Assembly: GCF_020531915.1 (NCBI RefSeq)
Contig: NZ_JAJAVG010000003.1
Coordinates: 124,001-188,000, forward strand
Direction of reading: 5' to 3'
DNA from: Methylovorus mays
GTDB taxonomy: Bacteria > Pseudomonadota > Gammaproteobacteria > Burkholderiales > Methylophilaceae
Length of the DNA stretch: 64,000 bases
The translations under genes were made by a program, and so were the position numbers. Of the stretch, positions 1 through 10,298 are shown one piece after another. Numbering within the stretch: position 1 is the first letter of the stretch; each line of letters begins with the position of its first letter. A model generated the notes under the pieces. It had not been told where the DNA came from. It saw nothing but the letters and a program-made list of their open reading frames with translations, and ran no database searches.

Positions 1-186
1 GCCTTGTATCTGGCGATCCGTCTGGAAGGGGCTGGGCCGGGAAGTGTGCTGTGGCTGGGTAACCTCACGGCAGCGGCCATGTTGCTGGCCTTGCTGCTGA
101 CCTATGCACCAGCCTTGGCGCGCGGGTTGGCCATGTTGAGCCTGTCGCTGATACTCATCGGCATGTTGGGGGCGTATTGGGTTTAA
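1..186 (+). CDS. C-terminal part of a DUF3325-like small membrane protein (5' end outside window)
   Basis: The reading frame is already open at base 1 and stops at 184-186, so only about 61 residues are seen. They form two hydrophobic segments separated by a short polar turn with the pattern VLWLGxLTAAAxLLxLLLTYxP. I recognise this as the end of DUF3325 proteins, small membrane proteins found in iron-uptake operons next to PepSY-domain and DUF3649 genes. That assignment is from memory of the family and rests on a short stretch. The following DUF4198-like gene and the exporter downstream fit a metal or siderophore context. Function is unknown. Confidence 0.5.
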   Translation, partial: ALYLAIRLEGAGPGSVLWLGNLTAAAMLLALLLTYAPALARGLAMLSLSLILIGMLGAYWV

Positions 187-279
187 GGCATGCTCGCCCT
201 TCATGTTCGCCTTGCCGGGCGTTGCCTTTTGCCTGGCAGGTTTGTTTTTGACGTTTCACACGGAAGGTAATCCATCTTG

Positions 280-924
280 ATGCACTCTATTTTCTCGCGT
301 TTTGCTGTTGTCCGTACCGGCGCTTTGTTGTTGTCGGCCTTGCTGTTCAGCCTGTCGGCCCATGCCGATTATGTCTGGCTGGAGCGGGATGGTGCCACGG
401 CTCATGCCTATCTGGGGGAGCTGCAGCCGGATCGCCCGGCTGCCAGTGCCGAATTGCTGGGCGATGCCCGTGCTTTTATGGCGGATAACAAATCGCTTGC
501 GACCACCATGAGCGACCGCCATTACACCATTGCCAACCTGCGCGAAGGCGGCGATCTGCGCTTTACAGCCAAGCGCCAGTCATCCAACGGCGGTCTGCTG
601 TTTTACCAGGCCAAGGCCGGGCGTGAGGACACCAAGCCAGTGAATGACCTGGAACTGGTGCCGGATCAGGCGGGCGGCAATACCTTCCGCCTGTATTGGA
701 AAAGCAAGCAGGTGCCTGCTGATCAGATCAACGTCTACACCTCCGAAGGCTGGACGCGCAGCTTCAAGGCGGCCGCTGATGGCAGCGTGACCATCACTAC
801 GCCTTTCCCCGGCCGCTATGTGCTGGAAGTGACGGCCAAGGTCAATGGCACGGTGGAACTGGAGGGTAAAAAATACGATGACGTGCGCCATGTGGCGACC
901 GTGAGTTTTGTCGTTGGCAAATAA
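280..924 (+). CDS. Secreted DUF4198-like periplasmic protein
   Basis: This 214-residue protein has a clear signal peptide (hydrophobic core at residues 14-26, AHA cleavage site near 27-29). The mature part is a beta-rich sequence ending in a TPFPGRYVLEV-type strand pattern. This resembles DUF4198 proteins, periplasmic proteins often encoded beside nickel, cobalt or iron uptake genes, where they are thought to help metal delivery. A TTG at 277 lies directly before the ATG at 280. I prefer the ATG, which has a GGAAGG ribosome site about 12 bases upstream. It sits between a DUF3325-like gene and the exporter operon, so a role in metal homeostasis is likely but unproven. Confidence 0.6.
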   Translation: MHSIFSRFAVVRTGALLLSALLFSLSAHADYVWLERDGATAHAYLGELQPDRPAASAELLGDARAFMADNKSLATTMSDRHYTIANLREGGDLRFTAKRQSSNGGLLFYQAKAGREDTKPVNDLELVPDQAGGNTFRLYWKSKQVPADQINVYTSEGWTRSFKAAADGSVTITTPFPGRYVLEVTAKVNGTVELEGKKYDDVRHVATVSFVVGK

Positions 925-1006
925 ACCCGCGCAGGCAGTACCCATTTCGCTTGCTCATCCGTCATAGAAAGTAAGAGCCGAAAAAATCGGCGAAAAGGTG
1001 GATGAC

Positions 1007-2170
1007 ATGAAGAAGCAAACATATGGATGGGGACTGCTGGTCTTGGGGATAGCACTGACCGGCGCCTTGGTCTGGACCATGCGCGACACGGTGGAGCGTG
1101 ATACGCAGGCCGTGAGCAAGGGTGACATCGAGATCAACGTTAGCGCACTGGGTACCTTGCAGCCGCGCAGTTATGTCGATGTTGGCGCCCAGGTCTCGGG
1201 GCAGATACGCCGCATACACGTGGCCCCCGGCAGCCATGTGGAAAAAGGCGAGCTGCTGATCGAGATAGACCCCAGCATTCAGCAGGCGGTGGTTGATAGC
1301 GATCGAGCCACACTGGCCGCTCTCAAGGCGCAGCTGATGGAAAGCCAGGCGCAAAGCGAACTGGCCGGGCAGCAACACCGGCGTCAGCAGCAACTGGCAA
1401 AAGACGACGCCACGCGTGAAGAAGACGTGCAGACCGCTCTTGCCAGCTCGCGCGCTGCCGAAGCCCGTGTAGAGAGTCTGCGTGCGCAGATTGAGGGTGC
1501 CCAGTCCACGCTCAAGGGGCATGAGGCCCAACTGGGCTACACCCGCATTTATGCGCCTATGGCCGGTACCGTGGTATCGCTGGAGGCGCGCGAAGGGCAA
1601 ACCCTGAATGCCACGTACCAGACCCCCATGATCCTGCGCATTGCCGATCTCAGCAGCATGACGGTGTGGGCGGAAGTTTCTGAAGTCGATGTGACGCGCG
1701 TCAAGCCCGGCATGCCGGTGTATTTCACTCGCCTGGGTACCGAGCAGCGCCGCTGGCAGGGCAAAGTGCGGCAAGTGCTGCCCGCCCCACCCACGCCCGC
1801 CGGGCAGGGGCAGAGCAGTGAAACCAAACCCGCCGCCTCATCCGTGGGCAAGGTGGTGACTTACACCGTGCTGTTTGATGTGGCGAATGCCGATGGCGAC
1901 TTGATGCCGCAAATGACGGCGCAGGTATTTTTTGTAGTGTCGCAGGCGCTGGATGTGGTGATGGCGCCCATGCAGGCCCTGCATATCAAGACGCCCGGCG
2001 TCTATGAAGCGCGCGTGCTGAACAAGGCGGGCAAGATTGAAGTGCGCGAGGTGCGCATTGGCTTGCAGGACCGCATTCATGGCGAAGTCTTGCAGGGCTT
2101 GCAGCCCGGCGATCAAGTCGTGACAAGTGAACGCAATGTCAGCCACTGGGCCGAGAGGTTTCAGTGGTGA
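1007..2170 (+). CDS. macA: MacA/PvdR-type periplasmic adaptor of a tripartite ABC exporter
   Basis: The 387-residue membrane fusion protein has an N-terminal membrane anchor (about residues 7-24). A lipoyl-like half-motif follows ([26 protein letters not shown]), then a long Ala/Gln/Glu-rich coiled-coil hairpin (about 90-170), the second lipoyl half ([23 protein letters not shown]), and beta-barrel and membrane-proximal domains. It should bridge the MacB transporter to the outer-membrane channel. The ORF could start at GTG 998, but the ATG at 1007 has an AAAAGGTGG site just upstream. Its stop overlaps the start of macB, giving translational coupling. The length also fits PvdR of Pseudomonas pyoverdine export, so the substrate may be a siderophore rather than a macrolide. 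Confidence 0.88.
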   Translation: MKKQTYGWGLLVLGIALTGALVWTMRDTVERDTQAVSKGDIEINVSALGTLQPRSYVDVGAQVSGQIRRIHVAPGSHVEKGELLIEIDPSIQQAVVDSDRATLAALKAQLMESQAQSELAGQQHRRQQQLAKDDATREEDVQTALASSRAAEARVESLRAQIEGAQSTLKGHEAQLGYTRIYAPMAGTVVSLEAREGQTLNATYQTPMILRIADLSSMTVWAEVSEVDVTRVKPGMPVYFTRLGTEQRRWQGKVRQVLPAPPTPAGQGQSSETKPAASSVGKVVTYTVLFDVANADGDLMPQMTAQVFFVVSQALDVVMAPMQALHIKTPGVYEARVLNKAGKIEVREVRIGLQDRIHGEVLQGLQPGDQVVTSERNVSHWAERFQW

Positions 2171-4173
2171 GTGAGGACATTCCGCTGATCGAGCTGCGCG
2201 CCATCCGCAAGTGCTATGGCGGCGGCGATGCGCCCGAGGTGGAAGTGTTGCGCGGCATCTCGCTCAGCATTCATGCGGGCGAATTCGTGGCCATCGTCGG
2301 CGCCTCGGGTTCCGGTAAGTCCACCCTGATGAATCTGCTGGGCTGTCTGGACCGGCCGACCAGCGGCGAGTATCTGTTCGCCGGGCTGGATGTTGCCGGG
2401 TTGGGAGCCGATGCTCTGGCCTGGTTGCGCCGCGAAGCCTTTGGCTTTGTGTTCCAGGGTTATCACCTGATCCCCACCGAATCCGCCCGCGAAAATGTGG
2501 AAATGCCCGCCATTTATGCCGGCTTGCCCGATGCCGAGCGCGCGGCGCGTGCCATCAGCCTGCTGCAGCGGCTGGGGCTGGGCGACCGCCTTGACCACAG
2601 GCCCAGCCAGCTTTCCGGCGGTCAGCAGCAGCGAGTGTCGATTGCGCGCGCGCTGATGAATGGCGGCCGTATCATTCTGGCGGATGAGCCCACCGGCGCG
2701 CTGGATAGCCGTAGTGGCGAGGAAGTCATGGCCTTGCTCAATGCGCTGGCCGATGCCGGGCATACCATTTTGTTGATCACCCATGATCGTGAAGTGGCCG
2801 CGCAGGCCAGGCGCATCATCGAAGTGCGCGATGGGCAGGTGGTGGCGGATTCTCAAGCTTCTGCCAGCGACGAGACATCGGTGTCGTCTTCGATTGCGAA
2901 TACCACACCCGCCGCGGCTTCATTGCTGGGTTCCCCCCAGCAACTGGTCGCGGCCATGCAGCAGGGCAGCACGGCACGTCCGGTATTCTGGAGTGATCTG
3001 CGCGAGGCCTGCCGCGCCGCCTGGCGCGTGATGACGATCAACCGCTTTCGCACGGCGCTGACCTTGCTCGGCATTGTGATTGGTGTGGCGGCGGTGATCG
3101 TCATGCTGGCGGTGGGCAATGGCGCCAAGCGCAATATCCTGTCGCAGATTTCCATGTTCGGCTCCAAAAATCTTTACCTGGAGCCGCAAGGCGAAAGTGC
3201 GTTGCAAAATGGCGGGCGCATTTCGCTGGATGATGTGGCTGCGGTGCGCGAGATTCCTAATGTGCTGGCCGCCATGCCATATCTGGAAGGTTTTTATACC
3301 GCGCGCTATGACAACCGGGACTTCAGGACCGAAATTGGCGGTGTCACCGTGGATTTTCCACTGACCATCAACTGGAACGTGGCGCGTGGCAGTTTTTTCA
3401 ATATCACCGATGAAAACAGCATGGCAAAAGTCGTGCTGCTGGGCACCAGTGTGAAAAAAGCCTTGTTCCCGGATGAGGTGGATCCGCTCGGCAAATATGT
3501 GCTGCTGAACAATATCCCGTTTCAGGTGATCGGCCTGTTGACAGAAAAGGGCGCGGGCCGCGGGCAGCAGGATGAAGACAATCGCGTGGTGATTCCATAC
3601 TCCACGGCCAGCAGTCAGATTTTCGGCAGTCCTTACCCTAACTGGGTCGCCATTACGCTGGATGATCCGGCGCTGATGCATGAAACCGAGCAGGCGGTGG
3701 ATCAGCTCATGCTGGCGCGGCACCATATCAAGGATTACCGCCTGTTCAATGCCGCTTCGTTCATCAAGGGCCAGGCCAAAGCCAGTGACACCATGTCCCT
3801 GCTGCTGGGGCTGATTGCGGTGGTTTCGCTGCTGGTGGGCGGCATTGGCATCATGAACATCATGCTGATGACGGTGCGTGAGCGCACCCGTGAAATCGGC
3901 ATCCGCATGGCAACAGGCGCCCGTCAGCGCGACATCATGCGGCAGTTCCTCACCGAGGCCATGCTGGTCTCGCTGGTGGGCGGTGCGGTGGGCGTGGTGC
4001 TGGGGCTATTGATTGGTGCAGTGCTGGTGGTGGCTGGTGTGCCTATCATATTTTCAATAAGTGCCATTCTGGGGGCTTTTGGCTCTGCCATGCTGGCGGG
4101 CCTGATCTTTGGCTACACGCCTGCCAAAAAAGCGGCGCAGCTGGACCCGGTAGTGGCATTGGCGAGCGAATGA
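2164..4173 (+). CDS. macB: MacB/PvdT-type ABC exporter (ATPase and permease in one chain)
   Basis: The 669-residue protein begins with an ABC ATPase: Walker [10 protein letters not shown] at about residues 46-54, signature LSGGQQQR near 151, Walker [14 protein letters not shown] near 170, and the H-loop at LLITHD. It is followed by a MacB permease with a first membrane helix near residue 295, a large periplasmic domain, and three C-terminal helices (about 540-660) of the FtsX type. It drives extrusion of a periplasmic substrate through the outer-membrane channel. The start is GTG at 2164 (or 2167), overlapping the macA stop. The macB stop overlaps the next gene by ATGA. It is a complete, intact transporter. 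Confidence 0.9.
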   Translation: MVSEDIPLIELRAIRKCYGGGDAPEVEVLRGISLSIHAGEFVAIVGASGSGKSTLMNLLGCLDRPTSGEYLFAGLDVAGLGADALAWLRREAFGFVFQGYHLIPTESARENVEMPAIYAGLPDAERAARAISLLQRLGLGDRLDHRPSQLSGGQQQRVSIARALMNGGRIILADEPTGALDSRSGEEVMALLNALADAGHTILLITHDREVAAQARRIIEVRDGQVVADSQASASDETSVSSSIANTTPAAASLLGSPQQLVAAMQQGSTARPVFWSDLREACRAAWRVMTINRFRTALTLLGIVIGVAAVIVMLAVGNGAKRNILSQISMFGSKNLYLEPQGESALQNGGRISLDDVAAVREIPNVLAAMPYLEGFYTARYDNRDFRTEIGGVTVDFPLTINWNVARGSFFNITDENSMAKVVLLGTSVKKALFPDEVDPLGKYVLLNNIPFQVIGLLTEKGAGRGQQDEDNRVVIPYSTASSQIFGSPYPNWVAITLDDPALMHETEQAVDQLMLARHHIKDYRLFNAASFIKGQAKASDTMSLLLGLIAVVSLLVGGIGIMNIMLMTVRERTREIGIRMATGARQRDIMRQFLTEAMLVSLVGGAVGVVLGLLIGAVLVVAGVPIIFSISAILGAFGSAMLAGLIFGYTPAKKAAQLDPVVALASE

Positions 4174-5654
4174 TGCAATTTTCTGATCTGGATATACCTA
4201 TGAATGCGGTTGGTGTAGTGCGACGCCTGAGCGGCACATCCGCCCTGCTCGCCATGACGAAGAGCTGGCGGTTGCTTGGCTGCATGACGATGATTGCGGC
4301 GACCACCCTGAGTGCATGTTCAAGCACACTGCCGCAACCCTTGCCAGCCACTTCGGTGCCCGATCGCTGGCAATATGCTACAGCGAGCGTGGCCGCCGAT
4401 GCTGTCTCGCAACAGTGGTGGCGCGGTTTTGGCAGTGATGAGCTGAATCAGCTGCTGACCCGTGCCCAGCGCGACAGCTTTGATGTGCAAGCGGCTGCTG
4501 CACGGGTGGAGCAGGCAGTCGCCCAGGCGCGGATTGCCGGTGCGCCTTTGTTGCCCGAGCTTAACCTTGGCGTTAACGCCAGTCGGGAGGAGTATTTCGA
4601 TAGCCATCGCACGGCGGATGGTTCCAGCCACACCGTGGCGCTGGCCGCGAGTTATGAGGTGGATTTCTGGGGGCGTAACCGTGCGCTGCGCGACCGGGCG
4701 CGCTATCAGCTGCAATCCAGCCGCCATGATCTCGACACCGTGCAACTGACATTGACCAGTGGCGTGGCACGTCTTTACCTGCAGGTCTTGGGGCTGGCCG
4801 AGCGCCTGTCGATTGCTGAACTGAATGTGGCGAATGCCAGCCGGGTGCTGGAAGTGGTGGAAGCGCGTTATCGCGCTGGGGCAGCAACCGCGCTGGAGGT
4901 CGCCCAGCAACGCGGCTTGCTCGCCAGTCAGCAGCGCACGCTGGAAACCCTGCGCCAGCAGTTGTCTGATGGAAAAACTGCGCTGGCGGTGCTGATCGGA
5001 CTGCCACCGGCGGAGCTGGTGATCATCGGTCAGGGATTGCAGGGCGTGCAAACCCCGCAGATTACGCCGGGACTGCCTGCACAGTTGCTGGTGCGGCGAC
5101 CGGATATTGCCCGCGCCGAAGCGGCACTGGCGGCGGCCGATGCCAATGCCCTGGCTGCCCGCGCGGCCATGTTGCCGCGTGTGCAACTCACCGGTAGCCT
5201 GGGGGTTGGCGGCGAGCAATGGAGTGACATGCTGGCGCACCCGATCTACAGCGTGGCCGCTGCGCTGACCGCGCCGGTATTCAACGCTGGGCGGCTGGCG
5301 GCTGGGCGCGACCTGGCACTGGCGCAGCGTACCGAGCTATTGCAAAACTACCGCGCGGCGATTGTGGCGGCGTTTGGCGATGTGGAAACCGCGCTCAATG
5401 CGGTGCAGGCGATTGAGCAACAGCGGCGCTGGCAAAGCGAAGAGCTGGCCCAGGCCGAACGCGCGTTTCGCCTGGCGGAAACCCGCTACCGGGCTGGTGC
5501 CGATACCCTGCTGACGATGCTGGATGCACAGCGCACCTGGTATAGCGCCCAGGATCAGGCCGTGCAGCTTACCCTGGCCAACCTGCAAGGGCGCGTGGCC
5601 TTGTTCAAGGCTCTGGGCGGCGGCTGGCAACTTGCGCCGCCATCCGCCTCGTGA
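4170..5654 (+). CDS. NodT-family outer-membrane efflux lipoprotein (TolC-like channel)
   Basis: The 494-codon frame overlaps macB by ATGA. A lipoprotein signal with lipobox LSAC sits near residues 47-50, so the real start may be downstream at ATG 4201 or 4254. The 4254 start would give a standard length signal peptide ([11 protein letters not shown]...). The mature protein carries two outer-membrane-efflux repeats with the usual long alpha-barrel helices and motifs such as [11 protein letters not shown] and [18 protein letters not shown], typical of NodT and OprM proteins. It completes the tripartite exporter with the two genes before it. OpmQ of the pyoverdine exporter has the same type and gene order. 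Confidence 0.88.
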   Translation: MMQFSDLDIPMNAVGVVRRLSGTSALLAMTKSWRLLGCMTMIAATTLSACSSTLPQPLPATSVPDRWQYATASVAADAVSQQWWRGFGSDELNQLLTRAQRDSFDVQAAAARVEQAVAQARIAGAPLLPELNLGVNASREEYFDSHRTADGSSHTVALAASYEVDFWGRNRALRDRARYQLQSSRHDLDTVQLTLTSGVARLYLQVLGLAERLSIAELNVANASRVLEVVEARYRAGAATALEVAQQRGLLASQQRTLETLRQQLSDGKTALAVLIGLPPAELVIIGQGLQGVQTPQITPGLPAQLLVRRPDIARAEAALAAADANALAARAAMLPRVQLTGSLGVGGEQWSDMLAHPIYSVAAALTAPVFNAGRLAAGRDLALAQRTELLQNYRAAIVAAFGDVETALNAVQAIEQQRRWQSEELAQAERAFRLAETRYRAGADTLLTMLDAQRTWYSAQDQAVQLTLANLQGRVALFKALGGGWQLAPPSAS

Positions 5655-5755
5655 TTCCGGCGTTGAATAAGGGGGGTATTCACCGCAAAGCCTTGGGATG
5701 ACGGGCCGCCTGTGTCACAATTCCATCTGAAACAATTACCCTGCCTCTCAGGCAG

Positions 5756-6343
5756 ATGATGGAGATGATGATGGTGGACGCATTGACGGATGCGGCGATC
5801 CAGCAGCTCAATCTGGGCTACAACGCCGAGGAAGACCGACTGCTGCTGAAGATAGGTTTGGCGGACGATGTGGAAGTGCCAGTATGGCTGACCCGCCGCA
5901 TCGTGCGCTCCTTGTGGAAACTGCTGCATCGCGATGCAGCGCCAGCGGCGGCTGTCTCTGATATCGCCCCCGCCCCGATTTACCCTACCGCTGCGGCGCA
6001 GGTCATGCAGGCCTTTGCCGAAGAAATGCGCGAGCTGACGCTGGCACAGCAAGTCAGCGAAAGCCTGGACATGACCGGCGCCTATGAAGAACGCAGCCAG
6101 CAGCTGGGCGATGAGCCCTTGCTGATTAGCGTATGCCGCATGATTACCGAGCAAGCGGATAAACCGACACTGGAGCTGGCGGCCGCCGATGGTCAGACCT
6201 TGCATTTTTCCCTGAGCCCTGAACTTGGCATGGCATTGGGCAGCATGCTGCAACTCGCCACCCGCGAAGCACAATGGGATCTGGGCTTTGCCGATGGCCC
6301 GCTGCTGATCGATCAGCATGTGGTGCCCGCTGTTCTGCATTAA
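5756..6343 (+). CDS. Conserved hypothetical protein, about 190 residues
   Basis: I do not recognise a named domain. The protein is acidic and soluble, with no signal peptide or membrane helix. Features are WLTRRIVRSLWKLL near residues 42-55, an Ala/Pro-rich linker near 61-78, and a C-terminal half that looks like alternating strands and helices. Several in-frame ATG codons lie at the start (5756, 5759, 5765, 5768, 5771). The GGAG at 5761-5764 best serves the ATG at 5771. It ends 21 bases before bioA and probably shares its transcript. A small inverted repeat (TGCC/GGCA) lies just upstream. Confidence 0.6.
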   Translation: MMEMMMVDALTDAAIQQLNLGYNAEEDRLLLKIGLADDVEVPVWLTRRIVRSLWKLLHRDAAPAAAVSDIAPAPIYPTAAAQVMQAFAEEMRELTLAQQVSESLDMTGAYEERSQQLGDEPLLISVCRMITEQADKPTLELAAADGQTLHFSLSPELGMALGSMLQLATREAQWDLGFADGPLLIDQHVVPAVLH

Positions 6344-6364
6344 TGAAAGCCACCTGCATTTTCA

Positions 6365-7696
6365 ATGACTGAAGCGAGCCGTAATCAACAGCTGCTGGCG
6401 CGTAGCCTGCATGCGGTGTGGCATCCCTGCACCCAGATGAAACATCACGAACACCTGCCGCTGGTGCCCATACAGCGCGGGGAAGGGGTGTGGCTGTATG
6501 ACATGGATGGCAAAGCTTATCTCGATGCCGTCAGTTCGTGGTGGGTCAATCTGTTCGGCCATAATCATCCCCGCATCAAGGCGGCCATCAGCCAGCAAAT
6601 GGATCAGCTGGAGCATGTGATACTGGCGGGCTTTACCCACGAACCCGTGGTGCAGTTGTCCGAGCGGCTGGCAGCACTCACCGGGCTGGGGCATTGTTTC
6701 TATGCCTCGGATGGCGCTTCGGCGACCGAAATCGCGCTCAAGATGAGCTTTCATTACTGGCGCAACCTTGGCCTTGCCCAAGGCAAGGCCAGTGCTAAAA
6801 CCGGCTTTATCAGCCTGCAAAACAGCTATCACGGCGAAACCCTGGGTGCGCTCTCCGTGACCGATGTGGCTATTTTCAAGGATACCTACGCGCCCCTCCT
6901 GCGGCAGAGCATCCAGATTCCCAGCCCGGACTGGCGGCTGGCAGAAGCAGGCGAGAGCGCGGAAGCCTATGCCCTGCGTTGTGCCCATGCGCTGGAAACC
7001 CATCTGCAACAGCACCATGCCACTACCGCTGCCGTGATCGTGGAGCCGCTGGTGCAATGCGCTGCCGGCATGGGCATGTATCACGAGGCTTACCTGCAAC
7101 GCTTGCGCGCCTTGTGTGATCAGTACGATGTGCATCTGATCGCCGATGAAATTGCCGTGGGCTTTGGCCGCACCGGTACGCTGTTTGCCTGCGAGCAGGC
7201 CGGCATTCGGCCCGACTTCCTGTGTCTTTCCAAGGGCATCACCGGTGGCTATCTGCCTTTGTCGGTATGCCTGACGACGGATGCCATATACCAGGCGTTT
7301 TACGATGACAGCACTGCGCGCGGGTTTTTGCATTCGCACAGTTATACCGGCAATGCGCTGGCCTGCAGTGCGGCCCTGGCCACCCTGGATATTTTTGCTG
7401 AGGAAGACGTCATTGCGCGCAACCGCGACAAAGCGGCGGCGATGAATGTGCAATTGCAGGCCTTGCAGGATCTGTCCATCCATCACCTCCGGCAACGCGG
7501 CATGATCTGGGCGTTTGATGTTGCGTCGACCCATCCCGATTTCTCCCGCCAGTTTTACCTTGAGGCCTTGCAGCATGGGCTTATCCTGCGGCCGATAGGC
7601 AATACCGTGTATTTCATGCCGCCGTATTGCATTGCGCCGGAGGAGATGTCCACCTTGCTCGACCATACCGCGCAGATTCTGCGCAAGCTGGGTTAG
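6365..7696 (+). CDS. bioA: Adenosylmethionine-8-amino-7-oxononanoate aminotransferase
   Basis: BioA makes 7,8-diaminononanoate from KAPA using S-adenosylmethionine as amino donor, in biotin synthesis in the cytosol. The 443-residue protein is full length and has class III aminotransferase motifs: the N-terminal HPCTQMKHHE, LDAVSSWWVNLFGHNHPRI, the cofactor loop YASDGASATEIALKM, YHGETLGALSVTD, IADEIAVGFGRTG and the PLP lysine in LSKGITGGYLPLS (about residue 290). The SSWW segment is characteristic of BioA rather than of other class III enzymes. No other biotin gene is in the window. The next gene starts two bases after its stop. Confidence 0.95.
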   Translation: MTEASRNQQLLARSLHAVWHPCTQMKHHEHLPLVPIQRGEGVWLYDMDGKAYLDAVSSWWVNLFGHNHPRIKAAISQQMDQLEHVILAGFTHEPVVQLSERLAALTGLGHCFYASDGASATEIALKMSFHYWRNLGLAQGKASAKTGFISLQNSYHGETLGALSVTDVAIFKDTYAPLLRQSIQIPSPDWRLAEAGESAEAYALRCAHALETHLQQHHATTAAVIVEPLVQCAAGMGMYHEAYLQRLRALCDQYDVHLIADEIAVGFGRTGTLFACEQAGIRPDFLCLSKGITGGYLPLSVCLTTDAIYQAFYDDSTARGFLHSHSYTGNALACSAALATLDIFAEEDVIARNRDKAAAMNVQLQALQDLSIHHLRQRGMIWAFDVASTHPDFSRQFYLEALQHGLILRPIGNTVYFMPPYCIAPEEMSTLLDHTAQILRKLG

Positions 7697-7698
7697 CC

Positions 7699-9144
7699 GT
7701 GTTGCGCCGCCTGCTGTTTTGCTGCGTGCTGGGCCTGGCTGTGCCTGCGCACGCCGTATTGCCCTTGCCCGTGAGCCAGGCCCTGCAGCAGGCTGGTCTG
7801 GCAGATGATGATGTGGCGGTCTATGCCCAGCGGCTGGACCTTCCCCTGCCAGTGATTGCGCATCGTGCCGATGCCGCCCTTAACCCGGCATCCACCATGA
7901 AACTGCTCACGACTTATGCCGCGCTCGATATGCTGGGCCCGGCCTACCGCTGGCGTACCGAGATTTATCGGGATGGTCCGTTGGTGGATGGCGTGCTGCA
8001 GGGCAATCTGATTCTGCGTGGCGAGGGCGATCCTGCGCTGATGGCGGAAGATTTCTGGCGCTTGCTGAGCCGGTTGCGACAGCTGGGCGTGCGTGAGATT
8101 ACGGGTGACCTGATCATCGATAACAGCTATTTCGCCCCGCAGGCGCAGGATGCTGCGGCGTTTGATGGCGATGGCTACCGCGCTTACAACGTGACCGCCT
8201 CGGCGCTGGTCATCAATCTGCAAGCCAGCAGCCTGCGGCTGGCGGTATCCGCCGATAGCCCGGCCAGGGTGGAGGTGAGCGCCGAGCCGGCATTGCCTGG
8301 GGTGGTGGTGCAAAACCGTTTGCAGGTCACGCGCGATAGTTGTGGCGACTGGCGCAGCCGCCTGCAATACAAGGTGCAACCCAAAGTTGAGCCGCAGGCG
8401 GCAAATGCTCCGGTGCGTGGTGTAAGCATCACATTGAGCGGGACGTTTTCGGCAGACTGCGGTGAAAAGTATCTTGAGCTCAGCGTGCTGGATGGCCCGC
8501 AATATACCTATCAGCTGTTCCAGAGCCTGTGGCAATCGCTGGGCGGATCTTTGCATGGCGAGGTGCGTTTGCAGGCACTGCCACCACAAGCGGTCAAGAT
8601 CACGGAACAGTTATCCCCGCTGCCACTGGCGGATGTACTGCGGCGCCTGAACAAATACAGCAACAACCTGATGGCGCGCCAATTGCTGCTGACCGTTGCC
8701 GCCCAACAGGGCTCGCTGCCAGCCACGGAAGAGGCTGGAGCGAATGCCGTGCGGCAATGGCTGGCTAAAAAAGGCTACCGCTTTCCCGAACTGATGATAG
8801 AAAACGGCGCTGGGCTGTCGCGGGTAGAGCGCATCAGTCCACGCCACCTGGGGATGGTTCTGGCGGATGCTTATGCCGGGCCATGGATGCCGGAACTGAT
8901 GTCATCGCTACCGGTGCTGGGTGTGGATGGTACCCTGCTCAAGCGCATGCAGGGCCAGCCAGTGCAGGGGCGGGCACATCTTAAAACCGGGTCGTTGAAT
9001 GGAGTTAGCTCGGTGGCCGGGTATGTGCTCGACCAGCACGGTCAGCGCTGGCTGATGGTGTTCATGGTTAACCATCCGCGAGCGGCCGCCAGCCGGGCGG
9101 CGCAGGATGCCTTGATAGGCTGGATATATCGGCATGACGAGTAA
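7699..9144 (+). CDS. dacB: D-alanyl-D-alanine carboxypeptidase/endopeptidase (PBP4 family)
   Basis: This periplasmic S13 serine peptidase trims and cleaves peptidoglycan cross-links. It has 481 residues from GTG 7699. That start places a signal peptide (LRRLLFCCVLGLAVPAHA) at the very N-terminus; the frame is open further upstream but overlaps bioA. The three penicillin-binding motifs are intact: STMK with the nucleophile near Ser65, SNN near 321, and KTGS near 429 (HLKTGSLNGVSSVAGYV). The large insertion between the first two motifs is typical of the PBP4 class. It is probably cotranscribed with bioA. Confidence 0.93.
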   Translation: MLRRLLFCCVLGLAVPAHAVLPLPVSQALQQAGLADDDVAVYAQRLDLPLPVIAHRADAALNPASTMKLLTTYAALDMLGPAYRWRTEIYRDGPLVDGVLQGNLILRGEGDPALMAEDFWRLLSRLRQLGVREITGDLIIDNSYFAPQAQDAAAFDGDGYRAYNVTASALVINLQASSLRLAVSADSPARVEVSAEPALPGVVVQNRLQVTRDSCGDWRSRLQYKVQPKVEPQAANAPVRGVSITLSGTFSADCGEKYLELSVLDGPQYTYQLFQSLWQSLGGSLHGEVRLQALPPQAVKITEQLSPLPLADVLRRLNKYSNNLMARQLLLTVAAQQGSLPATEEAGANAVRQWLAKKGYRFPELMIENGAGLSRVERISPRHLGMVLADAYAGPWMPELMSSLPVLGVDGTLLKRMQGQPVQGRAHLKTGSLNGVSSVAGYVLDQHGQRWLMVFMVNHPRAAASRAAQDALIGWIYRHDE

Positions 9145-9344
9145 GGCTGTTTTACCCTGCTTTACGTTACCTTTGCCGCTAGCGGGCGCCCGGCTACGGA
9201 ACCGATGCTGAATTCGGGTATCATAATCCCCTCGGAAACAGGCGTGTATGCAGCCGCAATGTCGCCTGCTTCTGCAGCACTTCAGCCAGAAACTCGCCTA
9301 TCACCGGGTTTTGTAACATTAGCCTCTAAATTTTGGAGTACGCA

Positions 9345-9812
9345 ATGAAACATGTAAGTCTTTTTGCCAGCGCATTGTTGCTGGCGATGTTTGCGACCAG
9401 CGGATGCAGTGCTGACAATAACGGAACATCTTCAACACAGGAAAAACCCGCCATGAGCAAAACCATTACCGAACTGGTCAAGATCGACCAGGTAGTCGGC
9501 ACCGGCCGTGAAGCCGAACCCGGCCTCAACGTCACCGTGCATTACACCGGCTGGCTGTATGACCCCAGCAAGCCAGAAGGCCATGGCGCTAAGTTTGATA
9601 GCTCGGTGGATCGTCGCGATCCTTTCATTTTCTACCTCGGCGGCGCGCAAGTGATCCGTGGTTGGGATGAGGGCGTGGTCGGCATGAAGGTGGGCGGCAA
9701 GCGTACCCTGATCATTCCATCGCACATGGCCTACGGCGAGCGCGGTGCGGGCGGTGTGATTCCTCCGTATGCCACGCTGGTATTCGATGTGGAACTGCTG
9801 AACGTCAAGTAA
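9345..9812 (+). CDS. Lipoprotein FKBP-type peptidyl-prolyl isomerase
   Basis: The 155-residue protein starts at ATG 9345 with GGAG ten bases before. It has a lipoprotein signal peptide (ATSGC, Cys about 21), a short Ser/Thr-rich linker and one complete FKBP domain. The domain includes TVHYTGWLYD, FDSSVDR, PFIFYLGGAQVIRGWDEGVVGMKVGGKRTLIIPSHMAYG and the final FDVELL strand. Active-site aromatic and Asp positions look intact, so it should isomerise prolyl bonds in the envelope. A hairpin follows the stop. The 200-base gap before it holds no gene I can see. Confidence 0.92.
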   Translation: MKHVSLFASALLLAMFATSGCSADNNGTSSTQEKPAMSKTITELVKIDQVVGTGREAEPGLNVTVHYTGWLYDPSKPEGHGAKFDSSVDRRDPFIFYLGGAQVIRGWDEGVVGMKVGGKRTLIIPSHMAYGERGAGGVIPPYATLVFDVELLNVK

Positions 9813-9819
9813 TCTGTCT

Positions 9820-9844
9820 GAACCGGCCATGGGTTGGCCGGTTC
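9820..9844 (+). terminator. Hairpin after the FKBP gene
   Basis: A perfect 9-bp stem, GAACCGGCC with GGCCGGTTC, has a 7-base loop and begins eight bases after the FKBP stop. No T-run follows, so it could be a weak terminator or an mRNA-stabilising structure. The next gene, osmC, has its own ribosome site 20 bases further on. Confidence 0.5.
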
Positions 9845-9875
9845 AACACAAGCCCGTAAGCGGGTAGGAGCAAGT

Positions 9876-10298
9876 ATGAAAGCAAGAATCAAGTGGGTGG
9901 AAAATGTCTGCTTCATGGGCGAGTCCGAGACCGGACATGCCGTGATTCTGGATGGCGCACCGGATGCTGGCGGCCGTAACCTGGGCATGCGGCCGATGGA
10001 AATGCTGCTGATCGGCATGGGCGCCTGCACGTCGTTTGACGTGGTCACCATCCTCAAAAAAGCCCGGCAACCGGTGACGGATTGCGTCGCTGACATTAGC
10101 GCCGAACGTGCCGACGAGGTGCCCAAAGTCTTTACCAAAATTCATGTGCATTTTGTGGTGACAGGCAAAGGCCTGAATCCAGCGCAGGTTGAGCGTGCGG
10201 TGAAACTGTCTGCCGAAAAATACTGCTCGGCATCCATCATGCTCGGCAAGGCGGCAGAGATCACCCACGACTTTGAAGTGGTGGAGGCCGCGCTGTGA
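9876..10298 (+). CDS. OsmC/Ohr-family protein
   Basis: The 140-residue protein has the OsmC fold pattern: the first half carries the segment MLLIGMGACTSFDVVTILKKARQ with the first redox cysteine in GACTS, and the second half has AVKLSAEKYCSASIML with the second cysteine in KYCS. Members reduce organic or fatty-acid hydroperoxides through this cysteine pair. It belongs to the YhfA-like branch rather than to Ohr proper, judged from the short N-terminus. ATG 9876 is preceded by TAGGAG; a TTG at 9834 is an unlikely longer start. Its stop overlaps the GTG start of the next gene. Confidence 0.85.
   Translation: MKARIKWVENVCFMGESETGHAVILDGAPDAGGRNLGMRPMEMLLIGMGACTSFDVVTILKKARQPVTDCVADISAERADEVPKVFTKIHVHFVVTGKGLNPAQVERAVKLSAEKYCSASIMLGKAAEITHDFEVVEAAL

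Noticed and set aside
7627-7698. Longer N-terminus of dacB overlapping bioA
   Set aside because: GTG 7699 puts the signal peptide at the N-terminus; the extension is antithetical to secretion and lies inside bioA.
9145-9344. Possible tRNA or small RNA before the FKBP gene
   Set aside because: No cloverleaf or other defined structure could be folded by eye.
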